Positions 16,574 through 24,698 of a DNA stretch of 64,000 bases are shown piece by piece. The stretch comes from Bradyrhizobium mercantei (lineage in GTDB: Bacteria; Pseudomonadota; Alphaproteobacteria; Rhizobiales; Xanthobacteraceae). The notes under the pieces were generated by a model. That model was given only the letters and a program-made list of their open reading frames with translations. It had not been told where the DNA came from and did not search any database. How positions within the stretch are numbered: the stretch's first letter is position 1; every line of letters starts with the position of its first letter. The stretch is from contig NZ_MKFI01000004.1 in NCBI RefSeq assembly GCF_001982635.1, forward strand, positions 365,609 to 429,608, written 5' to 3'. The translations under genes were made by a program, and so were the position numbers.

Positions 16574-17050
16574 TCAGGCGGTCTTGCCGTAGACCTTGGC
16601 GAAGTTGTCCTGCGCGGTCTTCGCACCGTCGGTGACGAGCTTGCCGAGATATTCGGTGGTGGCCTTCGCCCGCGAGACGAACAGTTCGCCACGCGCACGG
16701 ACCATGTCCGACTGGATCTGGGCAGCTTCGCTCAGCGACTTGGCGGAAGCGAGCTTGTCGATGCCGGCGAAGAACGCCTCGGCGTCCTGGTAGATCGCCT
16801 GCTGGATGTTGCGGCTGATCTTGGCGGCCTCGGTCACCGAACCGGCAACGGCGGTCTCGATCACGTTGGTCACCTTCTCGGAGCCGGCATACGCGTCGGC
16901 AGCGCGGGTCTTGGCAGCCTCGGCCTGCTTCTTCACGAACTCACGGGCGGCTTCCGGAACTTCCAGGTTCTGGAGCTTGGTGAACGCCTCGGTGACGGGC
17001 GCGAAGGCTTCCTTGACGCTGTTCAGCACGGAATTGGTTTCGGTGGTCAT
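16574..17050 (-). CDS. Phasin family protein (PHA granule-associated)
   Basis: The 158-residue protein is almost wholly helical, alanine-rich and free of signal or membrane segments, as expected of a phasin that coats polyhydroxyalkanoate granules in the cytoplasm. The central part (TEAAKISRNIQQAIYQDAE, SEAAQIQSDMVRARGE) matches the phasin_2 pattern. It has GGAGAG before the ATG, its own promoter with an overlapping palindrome and a strong terminator, so it is a single-gene, regulated unit. The PHA synthase genes 0.8 kb away support the assignment. Confidence 0.9.
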   Translation of the reverse strand: MTTETNSVLNSVKEAFAPVTEAFTKLQNLEVPEAAREFVKKQAEAAKTRAADAYAGSEKVTNVIETAVAGSVTEAAKISRNIQQAIYQDAEAFFAGIDKLASAKSLSEAAQIQSDMVRARGELFVSRAKATTEYLGKLVTDGAKTAQDNFAKVYGKTA

Positions 17051-17117
17051 TGGGGTCTCTCCATCCTCAGGTTTGAGCTATGGGCTCACCCCGTCCGGAT
17101 TGGCCCGGGGCAACGGT

Positions 17118-17158
17118 GTTATGACACACCCCATGGTGCGCCGCAACATCGATGTTGC
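17118..17158 (-). promoter_or_regulatory. Phasin promoter with overlapping 16-bp palindrome
   Basis: TTGCGG (17141-17146) and CATAAC (17118-17123) are spaced by 17 bp on the minus strand, 68 bp upstream of the phasin ATG. GCAACATC-GATGTTGC (17143-17158) is a perfect palindrome that overlaps the -35. A regulator binding there would block polymerase. Alphaproteobacterial PhaR binds TGC/GCA-type sequences before phasin genes, which fits, but is an inference. Confidence 0.55.
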
Positions 17159-17231
17159 AGCGCGATATCACGAACTCGTGAATAGCATGAATAACCGGCA
17201 GATTGCCCGCGGAACCGGCAGCTAGAGGTAT

Positions 17232-17828
17232 TTAACCACCACCAACCGCCCCGGGTAGCCCGTAGGCCTCCATCTGCGCCCGAACCTGCGCCACATTGTG
17301 CCCGAGCACGACGATGTCGTGGGTCTTGCCCTCGACGTCGCGGACATGGTCGCGCAGCAGGGCCTCCGCCTTGAAGCCGAGGCTTTCGAACAGCGCGATC
17401 GCCGCCCGCTGGTCCACCGTCATCTGCACCGAGAACTTCTCCAGCCCCGCACCAAGGGCAATCGCGAACGTCTCCTGCGACAGCGCCCGCCCGACGCCCT
17501 GCCCCCGCACATCGAGCGATACCACCATCCGGATCTCGCCGACATGCGGCGACCAGGAGTGCGGATCGCGCACCAAGGTGCCGCAGCCGACCACCTTGCC
17601 GTCCTTGACCGCGAGCAGGCTCGTGATGTCGCCGCGCTCGATCTCGTTGATCCAGGCCGACAGCACCTTCGGCTGGCTGATGTTGCGCGGCAGGAACAGC
17701 AGATCATGCGTCGGCAGCTTCTGTGCGAAGGCCAGCACCGCGGCCTCGTCGGCCCGCTTCATCAGCCGAAATTCGATGTCGCCCGCCTCGGTCTTGACGT
17801 GGCGCGGATAGGAACGTTGTTCGGTCAT
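17232..17828 (-). CDS. GNAT family N-acetyltransferase, coupled to phaC
   Basis: A 198-residue GNAT protein. The acetyl-CoA-binding motif A is visible as VSLDVRGQGVGRALSQ, preceded by a strand with GCGTLVRD and followed by a C-terminal LFESLGFKAEALL typical of motif B. The start is set at 17828 because that ATG overlaps the phaC stop as ATGA, giving translational coupling; a longer form from 17867 would lie inside phaC. The acyl acceptor is unknown. Placement in a PhaE-PhaC transcript suggests modification of a PHA-linked protein or small molecule. Confidence 0.82.
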   Translation of the reverse strand: MTEQRSYPRHVKTEAGDIEFRLMKRADEAAVLAFAQKLPTHDLLFLPRNISQPKVLSAWINEIERGDITSLLAVKDGKVVGCGTLVRDPHSWSPHVGEIRMVVSLDVRGQGVGRALSQETFAIALGAGLEKFSVQMTVDQRAAIALFESLGFKAEALLRDHVRDVEGKTHDIVVLGHNVAQVRAQMEAYGLPGAVGGG

Positions 17829-18907
17829 GTCGATCTCTTGCTCAACCAGGAGTCCAGTTTCGGCCACAGCCGCTTGATTGCATTGGCGCCGGCGACCAGC
17901 GAGACGTGACCGCCCTTCAGCATCACCTCCTCCTTGTCCTCGGAGCCGATCTTGGTGATCAGGTGCTTTGCCGCGTCATACGGCACGATGTGGTCGTGCT
18001 CGGCGACCGCGTGCAGGATCGGCACCTTGATGTCGGCGAGCTTGGCCGCGCGGCCGCCGACCGTCATGGTGTCGTTGTAGAGCTTGTTGTCCCACATCAG
18101 GTCCTTGGTGATGGCGCGGAAATATTCGCCGGCGAGCGGCAGCGTGTCGGTCGCCCAGCGGTCGAACATCCGGTACGACTTCACGAACTCGTCGTTCCAG
18201 ATGTTGTCCCAGAGCTGGATCTGGCCGACGACGCGCGCGGCCGGCCGCAGCATGTCGAACGATTGCAGGATCAGTTCGGGCGGCATGTTGCCGGTGCTGT
18301 CGATCAGCCGGTCGACGTCGAAATAGCGGCGGTCGGCGAAGTTCGAGAACAGCTTCATCTCGCGGAAGTCGATCGGCGTGGTGAAGCAGATCAAATTCTT
18401 CATCGGCCCGTCGTTGAAGATCGAGCCATAGAGCAGCGACAGCACGCCACCGAAGCAATAGCCGATGACGGAGACGTCCTTCTCACCGGAGTCCTGCTGC
18501 ACGCGGCGGACCGACTCCGGAATGAAGTCGAGGACGTAGTCCTCCATGCGCAGCGATTTTTCTTCGGGCTTCGGCGCGGTCCAGTCCAGCATGTAGACGT
18601 CGAAGCCGCGCTTGAGCAGGAACTCGATGAAGCTCTGCCCGGGCACCAGATCGAGGATGTAGCCGCGGTTGGTGGTCGCCATCACGATCAGCACCGGCAC
18701 GCGATAGACTTCACTGGCCTGCGGCCGGTAATGATAGAGGTTCATGGTGCCGCGCGAATACAGCACGTCCTTCGGTGTCTCGCCGAGCGTGGGACCGGAG
18801 CTCGAGAAATACTCGACGCCCTTGATGCTGCGCTGGATCGCGCGCTGCACCTCGGACTGCACCCGCTCGGAGATCGAGGCGAAATCAAACGGCGTGGGAG
18901 CATTCAT
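17825..18907 (-). CDS. phaC: Polyhydroxyalkanoate synthase, class III length (PhaC)
   Basis: A 360-residue PHA synthase that polymerises (R)-3-hydroxyacyl-CoA. The lipase-like box is GYCFGG with cysteine as nucleophile; the acid is in AEHDHIVP and the histidine in KGGHVSL. The short length lacks the N-terminal domain of class I enzymes (about 590 residues) and is typical of class III PhaC, which needs a PhaE partner. A PhaE-like gene is immediately upstream and overlaps it by ATGA (18904-18907); the GNAT gene overlaps its stop in the same way. Confidence 0.92.
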   Translation of the reverse strand: MNAPTPFDFASISERVQSEVQRAIQRSIKGVEYFSSSGPTLGETPKDVLYSRGTMNLYHYRPQASEVYRVPVLIVMATTNRGYILDLVPGQSFIEFLLKRGFDVYMLDWTAPKPEEKSLRMEDYVLDFIPESVRRVQQDSGEKDVSVIGYCFGGVLSLLYGSIFNDGPMKNLICFTTPIDFREMKLFSNFADRRYFDVDRLIDSTGNMPPELILQSFDMLRPAARVVGQIQLWDNIWNDEFVKSYRMFDRWATDTLPLAGEYFRAITKDLMWDNKLYNDTMTVGGRAAKLADIKVPILHAVAEHDHIVPYDAAKHLITKIGSEDKEEVMLKGGHVSLVAGANAIKRLWPKLDSWLSKRST

Positions 18908-19287
18908 TTGCTGCCTCCCTCCGCCGGCGGCTGTCTGGTGCGCGGCGGCCTGGGCGTCGCGCCGTGGCCGTCGTCCGGCGCCAGCGAATTGTGATGCACC
19001 TGCTGCAACAGCGTCTTGATCTCGTTGAGCTGGTTCTCCATCGATTGCAGGCGCTCGGCCATACCGACGAGCTGGGCGCGGCTCGGCAGGTTCATCGCGA
19101 GCAGATATTTCTCCATCAGCTCGCCGAGCTGCTTCTGCGCGCCGGCCGCGACGCCGCCCGCCTGGTTCATCACCTTGGAAAATTCCGGCGAGCTCATCAG
19201 CTGGCTGCCGAAGGAGTTGAACCCCTTCTCCATCTCGCCAATCATCGTCTGCCAGATCACGGCAGGGTCGTTGCCCTTGTCGGCCAT
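18904..19287 (-). CDS. Short PhaE-like PHA synthase subunit
   Basis: A 127-residue protein that resembles only the C-terminal part of PhaE: LLAMNLPSRAQLVGMAERLQ followed by a leucine-heptad helix (MENQLNEIKTLLQQ). Classical PhaE is about 350 residues, so this is either a minimal PhaE or a PhaR-like helper. The tail after about 100 is proline-rich and probably disordered. ATG at 19287 is chosen because GGAGGAG precedes it; the frame is open further upstream without a good start. Its stop overlaps the phaC start. Confidence 0.78.
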   Translation of the reverse strand: MADKGNDPAVIWQTMIGEMEKGFNSFGSQLMSSPEFSKVMNQAGGVAAGAQKQLGELMEKYLLAMNLPSRAQLVGMAERLQSMENQLNEIKTLLQQVHHNSLAPDDGHGATPRPPRTRQPPAEGGSK

Positions 19288-19457
19288 GCGGCGCTCCTCC
19301 TCACCAATTCCGGCGCTTGCCGCGCTTCGACTTGTTTGTGCCATACGACACTGTTGCCGCTGATCGGTCAACAGCGCGACGCGACCCGCGGCGCCAACGC
19401 TCTTCTGCGCTGCGTCAATCCGTGGCATAGAGATCCTGACCGCGACACCAGCAGGGG

Positions 19458-20384
19458 ATGCCCGTGACCACGCTCGCCCATCAGCCGCCGCAGCTCGCCC
19501 GCGCCAATGGCATCGACATCTGCTACGAGGTCTTTGGCGACGCGAATGCCGAGCCGCTGCTGCTGATCATGGGCCTCGGCGCCCAGATGATTCATTGGGA
19601 CGACGAGTTCTGCCGCCAGCTCGCCGCGCGCGGCTTTCGGGTGATCCGATTCGACAACAGGGACATCGGCAAGTCCACCCGGATGAGCGGCGGCAAGCGG
19701 CTGAGCGCGCTCGAACTGCTCAAGCTGCGCTTCCTGAAGATCCCGGTCGCGGCGCCCTACAAGCTCGCCGACATGGCCCGGGACACGATCGGGCTGATGG
19801 ACACGCTCGGCATCCGCAAGGCGCATCTGGTCGGCGCCTCGATGGGCGGCATGATCGCGCAGGAGGTTGCGATCACCTTTCCCGAGCGCGTGCTCTCGCT
19901 GACCTCGATCATGTCGACCACCGGCAATCCGAAGATCCCCGGGCCGACCCGCGAGGCAACCGCGGTGCTGATGGCGCCGCCGCCAAAGAGCAAGGAAGAG
20001 TATTTCGTCCGCTTCGGGCAGACCTGGAAGGTGTTGCGCAACGGCTCATTCCCCGAAGACGAGGCGCTCGATCCCGAGCGCGCGCGGCGCACCTTTGAGC
20101 GCGGCCTCAATCCGGAAGGCGTCGGCCGCCAGCTGCGCGCGATCCTCGCCTCCGGTAGCCGCAAGGAGCGCCTGCGCAGCGTCAAGGCACCGACGCTGGT
20201 GATCCACGGCACCATCGATCCGCTGGTGCATCCCGAAGGCGGCAAGGACACCGCGGCCTCGATCCCGGGCGCGAAGCTGCTGATGGTCGAGGGCATGGGC
20301 CATGCGCTGCCGATCCCGATGTGGCACGAGATCATCGACGCCATCGACAAGCACGCGCATGGCGCGGCGGCGAAGGCGGCGTGA
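19458..20384 (+). CDS. Alpha/beta hydrolase
   Basis: A 308-residue alpha/beta hydrolase with nucleophile elbow GASMGG, acid residue in TIDPLV, and histidine in GMGHALP. The oxyanion stretch is LIMGLGAQM, followed by FDNRDIGKST. This is the esterase/aclacinomycin methylesterase-like group; the substrate is open. It is divergent from the PhaE-phaC operon with 170 bp between, so it may share control with it, and could be a thioesterase or depolymerase-like enzyme. Confidence 0.82.
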   Translation: MPVTTLAHQPPQLARANGIDICYEVFGDANAEPLLLIMGLGAQMIHWDDEFCRQLAARGFRVIRFDNRDIGKSTRMSGGKRLSALELLKLRFLKIPVAAPYKLADMARDTIGLMDTLGIRKAHLVGASMGGMIAQEVAITFPERVLSLTSIMSTTGNPKIPGPTREATAVLMAPPPKSKEEYFVRFGQTWKVLRNGSFPEDEALDPERARRTFERGLNPEGVGRQLRAILASGSRKERLRSVKAPTLVIHGTIDPLVHPEGGKDTAASIPGAKLLMVEGMGHALPIPMWHEIIDAIDKHAHGAAAKAA

Positions 20385-20388
20385 GGCT

Positions 20389-20428
20389 AGAGCGTTTTCG
20401 AGCGAAGTGGATACCGGTCGGTTCGCGT
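20389..20428. repeat. Partial family C repeat
   Basis: AGAGCGTTTTCGAGCGAAGTGGATACCGG and the following GGTTCGCG match the reverse complement of the right arm of 5671-5772. The copy is cut off where the IS5 transposase remnant begins, so the two may have been joined by a deletion or insertion. Confidence 0.65.
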
Positions 20429-20540
20429 CGATCCAGCCCTTGAGGAGACGACGATCGCTTACTCAAGGAACGCCCTGCGGCTTGTTCGGCAGCATCGGCT
20501 TGATGGCAATCCATTCACGATCGGCAAGTTCGCAGCGCAT
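20425..20540 (-). pseudogene. Remnant of an IS5-family transposase N-terminus
   Basis: From an ATG at 20540 the minus strand encodes MRCELADREW, then AIKPMLPNKPQGVP, the characteristic opening of IS5/IS427-type transposases. A TGA follows where homologues have an arginine codon, and the same frame continues with VSDRRLLKG, still matching the family (usual VNDRRVLNG), before similarity ends at about 20425. Only about 40 codons of a roughly 270-codon protein remain, so the element is dead. I do not see its terminal inverted repeats. Confidence 0.7.
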
Positions 20541-20634
20541 GTCTCGAGCGCTCAGTTTGGGAATTTGAACCACAGGCGTCCGGCCAAGCTCAACGCTCCT
20601 GACCCGCCCCACCAGACGCGCTTGGGACGAGCGG

Positions 20635-21744
20635 CTATAGATAGGCCGTGTAGGAGTTGACCCATACCAGGATAGAGGCGAGCAGCCCGATCACACCGGC
20701 GTTGCTGGCAAAGGCGGTGGCGGTGCCGGACATGCCCAAGCGTAGCGCATCACGATTGATCCCGTCGGGGATCGATATCTCCGCCGGATAGATCGTCGCA
20801 CCGCCTAATGCATTGGTGCGGGCGAGCGTACCCGACACCGCGATCTGTCCCTGGCCGATACCCTTCGGAATGGCCATGATCTTCGCGTGGTAGATGCGAC
20901 CTGGCAGGTTGTCGAACACGATGTCGACCGGGGCGCCTTCCTTGATGGTCTGAAATCCGTTTTGCGAGAACATGCCGACCAGGGCGATCTCCTTCTCGAC
21001 AATGAACGACATCGCCGAGCGCGCCTGCAACGCCCGGTCGCCGACCGTCAGGGCAACGACGGTGACATAGCCGTCGGCAGGTGCGCGAACGGACGTCTGC
21101 GACAATTCCCAGTTTGCGTTCTCAAGTTGCGCCTGAAGTTGCGCGACCGACGTGTTGACACCACCGATCTCGGAATCCAGCGCAAGCTTGGCGCTCTGCT
21201 GGGCCGCTCTGGCCGCACCGAGCTGCGCCGACACAGTCTCGTACTGAACCTGCTTGTCCTGCGCCTGGAATCTCGTGTTGGCATCATCGGCGGCGAGCGC
21301 CTCAATGTCGGCGAGACGCTTTCTGTTGTAGGCGGCTTGTGCAGCAAGTCCCGCCACATTCGCTGTCGCTTGCTCGTAGTTCGATTTCAGGATTTCGGTC
21401 TGTTGTTTTGCCGCCGCAAGCGAGGCCTGCAACTGGTTGACCTTGTACTGAAACGGCGCCGGGTCGATCTCAAACAGCACGTCGTCCTTCTTCACCGGCA
21501 CGTTCGGCTTGACTGGAATTGCGACAATTTGTCCTGTCACGTTCGGCGTCACTTCCACGACGCGACCGGTCACCGTCAGGCGGCCGGAGGGCGTGAGATA
21601 ATTAAAAAGCGCGAGAAATATCGCGAGAATGAATCCGCCGATCAGTAGCGAGATCGTCCCCGACAACCATCCCCACCGTACGAGCCTGAACTTCGAGAAT
21701 ATGAGCCACATCGCAAGGATATAGAGACACAACACAATAAGCAT
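20635..21744 (-). CDS. HlyD-type membrane fusion protein (YibH/EmrA-like)
   Basis: A 369-residue periplasmic adaptor anchored by N-terminal membrane helices (about 1-16 and 24-48). It then has the biotinyl-lipoyl half (VEVTPNVTGQIVAIPVK), a long alpha-helical hairpin (about 100-210, rich in Q, A and K) and the second lipoyl half (TSVRAPADGYVTVVALT). Such adaptors link an inner-membrane pump to the outer membrane. No pump gene is adjacent. Unusually, the C-terminus ends in another hydrophobic stretch (VIGLLASILVWVNSY), as in YibH-like proteins. Confidence 0.82.
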   Translation of the reverse strand: MLIVLCLYILAMWLIFSKFRLVRWGWLSGTISLLIGGFILAIFLALFNYLTPSGRLTVTGRVVEVTPNVTGQIVAIPVKPNVPVKKDDVLFEIDPAPFQYKVNQLQASLAAAKQQTEILKSNYEQATANVAGLAAQAAYNRKRLADIEALAADDANTRFQAQDKQVQYETVSAQLGAARAAQQSAKLALDSEIGGVNTSVAQLQAQLENANWELSQTSVRAPADGYVTVVALTVGDRALQARSAMSFIVEKEIALVGMFSQNGFQTIKEGAPVDIVFDNLPGRIYHAKIMAIPKGIGQGQIAVSGTLARTNALGGATIYPAEISIPDGINRDALRLGMSGTATAFASNAGVIGLLASILVWVNSYTAYL

Positions 21745-22100
21745 GGCTTGGCTTCCATTTTTGCCCCACGCTACCTTTTTTCCGTGAAGGTAGTCGAAGC
21801 ATCACCATCTAAAGCCTAGATTGCACGTTTTCGCCCTCTATTTCCAGCGACCGAAACGAGGGTAATGGCGCCGACAACTGCGCATGTCGGCTATCGGCCT
21901 ATCGCGTCATTTGCTGCGGTTGCACAAAGCAGCCATTATCGAAGCGAAGCGGATATGCAAAAGAATCTGTGATTACGCACCCTAGTATCTCCCGGTAACC
22001 ATGTGAGCCGGGAGTGCGTTCTTTCGGGCAAGGCATGGAGGCTGTAGAGAGCGCGGTGCGCCGCGCGAACTTGCGCGTCATCAGCCTCGGGAGTCACCAG
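21745..22100. other. 356-bp divergent intergenic region
   Basis: This separates the HlyD-like gene (minus) from the SnoaL-like gene (plus). I find no coding frame. CTCCCGG and CCGGGAG (21989-22014) form a 7-bp stem with a 12-base loop. The HlyD-proximal part is AT-richer and probably holds its promoter, but no clear boxes stand out. Confidence 0.45.
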
Positions 22101-22565
22101 ATGAAGTCCTTTCTCCGGCCGCGGACAGCCGTCGCCGCTCTCCTCCTCGCGCTCGCGTCTTCGTCCGCGATGGCCGCGACCAGCGAGGCGCAGCAGGAAG
22201 CCAACCGCAAGGCGGTGCTGGCGTTTTACGACAAGGGGCTGAACCAGAAGGACGCCGACGCGGCGCTCGCCTATGTCGGCAACCGCTATGTGCAACACAA
22301 TCCCGGCGCGGCCGACGGCCCGGAAGGCTTCCGCAAGTTCATCGGCTTCCTGCGCGAGAAGTTTCCGAACTCGCACAGCGAGATCAAGCGCTCCTTCGTC
22401 GACGGCGACTACGTGATCCTGCACGTCCACGCGGTGCGCGAGCCCGGCACCCGCGGCAATGCGATCGTCGACATCTTCAAGCTCGAGGACGGCAAGATCG
22501 TCGAGCATTGGGACGTGGTGCAGCCGATCCCGGAAAGTCCGGCGAACGGCAATACGATGTTCTGA
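22101..22565 (+). CDS. Secreted SnoaL-like (NTF2-fold) protein
   Basis: The 154-residue product begins with a signal peptide (FLRPRTAVAALLLALASS, cleavage near AMA-AT). The mature part is a single NTF2-like cone domain: AVLAFYDKGLNQKDADAAL, a YVQHNP motif, GPEGFRKFI and a final KIVEHWDVVQPIP. This is the SnoaL-like group often seen in predicted secreted proteins of rhizobia; enzymatic function is unknown. The start at 22101 has CTCGGGAG upstream; the in-frame extension to 22014 lacks a signal peptide. A family B repeat follows right after the stop. Confidence 0.85.
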   Translation: MKSFLRPRTAVAALLLALASSSAMAATSEAQQEANRKAVLAFYDKGLNQKDADAALAYVGNRYVQHNPGAADGPEGFRKFIGFLREKFPNSHSEIKRSFVDGDYVILHVHAVREPGTRGNAIVDIFKLEDGKIVEHWDVVQPIPESPANGNTMF

Positions 22566-22567
22566 GG

Positions 22568-22692
22568 TTCACCTCTCCCTTGGGAGAGGTCGGCGCGTAG
22601 CGCCGGGTGAGGGGTCACGGTCTCTCGTTGGAGCTAAAGTCCCCTCACCCGATTTGCTTCGCAAATCGACCTCTCCCCAATGGGGAGAGGTG
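22568..22692. repeat. Palindromic intergenic repeat, family B copy 2
   Basis: A 125-bp copy almost identical to 3255-3378 in the same orientation, bounded by TTCACCTCTCCC and GGGGAGAGGTG. It lies between convergent genes (SnoaL-like and livM). Confidence 0.92.
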
Positions 22693-22733
22693 AAGCGAGC
22701 ACTTAGCCCACGCGATTCGATCTTCGTCATGCG

Positions 22734-23828
22734 CTACCGGCTGCGGCCCAACCAGCGCTGCGTGGGGAAGAGCTGCAACTGCCAGCGGCGGGCCGCCGCG
22801 CCCCACACGCCTCTCGGCATGAACAGCATGATCAGGATGGCGAGCGTGCCGAGCACGACCAGATACAGACTGCCGTACTGGGCGAGATAGGTCACGAGCC
22901 CCCACAAGAGGAGCACGCCGACCATCGGACCTTCGATCGTGCGCACGCCACCGATCACGACGATGAAGATCACGTACGCAGTCCAGTCGGTGACGCTGAA
23001 GGCGGCGTCCGGCGAGATGCGCGCCTTCTGCAGATAAACCACCGCGCCGACCATGCCGGTGGCGAAGGCGACCGCGATCCAGAGCAGATGGCGGATCCGC
23101 GCGGTGCGGACGCCGACGCTGCGCGCCGCCGCCGCATTGTCGCGGCTGGCCGCCAGCGCAAGGCCATGGCGCGAGCGCATGAAGGCGTAGGTGCCGAGCG
23201 TGACCAGCACGGCAAGCAATAGCGCGAGCCAGTAGACCAGCACGTCGCGCGCCGCCGCCGGACGCAGGCCGAGCAACGCCTGCACCGCCTTCAGCCCGAA
23301 CATCTGCGACAATTCGCTCGGCGAGATCGACATCCCGGTGCCGCCGCCGAGCGATTTGAACTGGGCGCAGATCAGCCGCAGCGCTTCAGCGGCGACCCAG
23401 CTGCCGATCGCGAAATATGGCCCTTCCAGCCGGAACAGCAGCGGCCCAAGCACCGCCGCGACCAACGCCGCGAACAACCCCGCCAGCGGGATCGCCGCGA
23501 CGGGATCGAGCCCGGCCGTCACGATGCCGGCAAACAGCGCATAGGCGCCGAGCCCGACAAAGGCCTGCTGCCCGACCGACACCAGCCCGCCCCATCCAGC
23601 CAGCACGTTCCAGAGCTGCGCCAGCGTCAGCATGGTGAGGACGAAGATCAGGTCCTGGATCAGGTTGCGCGATGCGATCGCAGGCAGCGCGGCCAACGCC
23701 ACGACCAGCACGATGCCCGCCACCGCCGCAACGCGCGAGAGGCGCGTGCCGACCCGGATTTGCCACACCGGCAGATCTGCCGGCCGCTGCTCCCGGCTTG
23801 CCGGAATGGTGATGCTTTCTACGCTCAT
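22734..23828 (-). CDS. Branched-chain amino acid-type ABC permease (LivM family)
   Basis: A 364-residue inner-membrane permease with about nine to ten hydrophobic helices. Family signatures are LAQLWNVLAGWGGLVSVGQQ near the N-terminus, the central EGPYFAIGSW, and the coupling region near VGVRTARIRHLLW. It pairs with the LivH-type permease whose stop overlaps this start as ATGA at 23825. It is the last gene of the hydroxyquinol/transport operon. Its position predicts import of an aromatic compound rather than an amino acid. Confidence 0.92.
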   Translation of the reverse strand: MSVESITIPASREQRPADLPVWQIRVGTRLSRVAAVAGIVLVVALAALPAIASRNLIQDLIFVLTMLTLAQLWNVLAGWGGLVSVGQQAFVGLGAYALFAGIVTAGLDPVAAIPLAGLFAALVAAVLGPLLFRLEGPYFAIGSWVAAEALRLICAQFKSLGGGTGMSISPSELSQMFGLKAVQALLGLRPAAARDVLVYWLALLLAVLVTLGTYAFMRSRHGLALAASRDNAAAARSVGVRTARIRHLLWIAVAFATGMVGAVVYLQKARISPDAAFSVTDWTAYVIFIVVIGGVRTIEGPMVGVLLLWGLVTYLAQYGSLYLVVLGTLAILIMLFMPRGVWGAAARRWQLQLFPTQRWLGRSR

Positions 23829-24691
23829 GTCCGCCTCGCCGGGAACAGACCGCGCGGCCGCACCATCAGCACGGCAAGGAAGGTGAGATGGCCGGCCAGG
23901 ATCTGCCACTCCGGATTGATCCGCCCGCCGATCGCCTGCGCGAGCCCGAGCACGATGCCGCCGGCCAGCGTGCCCCACAGGCTGCCGAGCCCGCCGATGA
24001 TCACGGCCTCGAACGCATAGAGCAGCCGCGCCGGGCCGATCGACGGATCGAAACTGGCGCGGATGCCGAACACGACAGCGGCGATCACCGAGACCGCGAG
24101 CGAGAGCCCGACCGCGATGGCGTAGACGTTGCGCTCGTTGACCCCCATCAATTGCGCGATCGCGGGATTGTCGGCGGTGGCGCGGAAGGCACGGCCGAGC
24201 GAGGTGCGATAGAAGATGAGCTGAAGCAGCGCGACGGCGGCGATCGCGGTCACCAGCGCCGTGAGCGGCGCGAGGCCGACGCTCAGGCCAGGCGCCAGCG
24301 TCACCGACGAGGATTCGAAGGCGCCGGCCTGCAGCCGGCGGCTGTCCGCGCCGTAGCCGAGCAGCAGCCCGTTCTGGATCACGATCGACAGGCCGAAGGT
24401 GACGAGCAGCGGCGGCAGGATGTCGTCGCCGAGCACGCGCTCCAGCACCAGCCGCTGCAGCACGAAGCCGAGCACGAACATGACAGCGACCACCAGCAGC
24501 GATGCGGCCGCAAGCGGCAGGCCGAGCGCGGTGCTGGCGCTGAGCACGAGATAGGCCGCAAGCAGGATCAGGTCGCCATGCGCCAGATTGACCAGGCGCA
24601 TGATGCCGAAGATCAGCGACAGGCCGAGCGCGAACAGCGCATAGACGCCGCCGAGCAGCACGCCTTCGATGATGGTGTCGAATCCGCTCAT
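23825..24691 (-). CDS. Branched-chain amino acid-type ABC permease (LivH family)
   Basis: A 288-residue permease beginning MSGFDTIIEGVLLGGVYALF, with the family phrases FGIMRLVNLAHGDLI and ATADNPAIAQLMGVN (coupling helix). About eight membrane helices. The start at 24691 is preferred to an upstream ATG because it matches the family N-terminus. It overlaps livM by four bases and follows livF by seven bases. Confidence 0.92.
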   Translation of the reverse strand: MSGFDTIIEGVLLGGVYALFALGLSLIFGIMRLVNLAHGDLILLAAYLVLSASTALGLPLAAASLLVVAVMFVLGFVLQRLVLERVLGDDILPPLLVTFGLSIVIQNGLLLGYGADSRRLQAGAFESSSVTLAPGLSVGLAPLTALVTAIAAVALLQLIFYRTSLGRAFRATADNPAIAQLMGVNERNVYAIAVGLSLAVSVIAAVVFGIRASFDPSIGPARLLYAFEAVIIGGLGSLWGTLAGGIVLGLAQAIGGRINPEWQILAGHLTFLAVLMVRPRGLFPARRT

Positions 24692-24698
24692 CGCTCCC

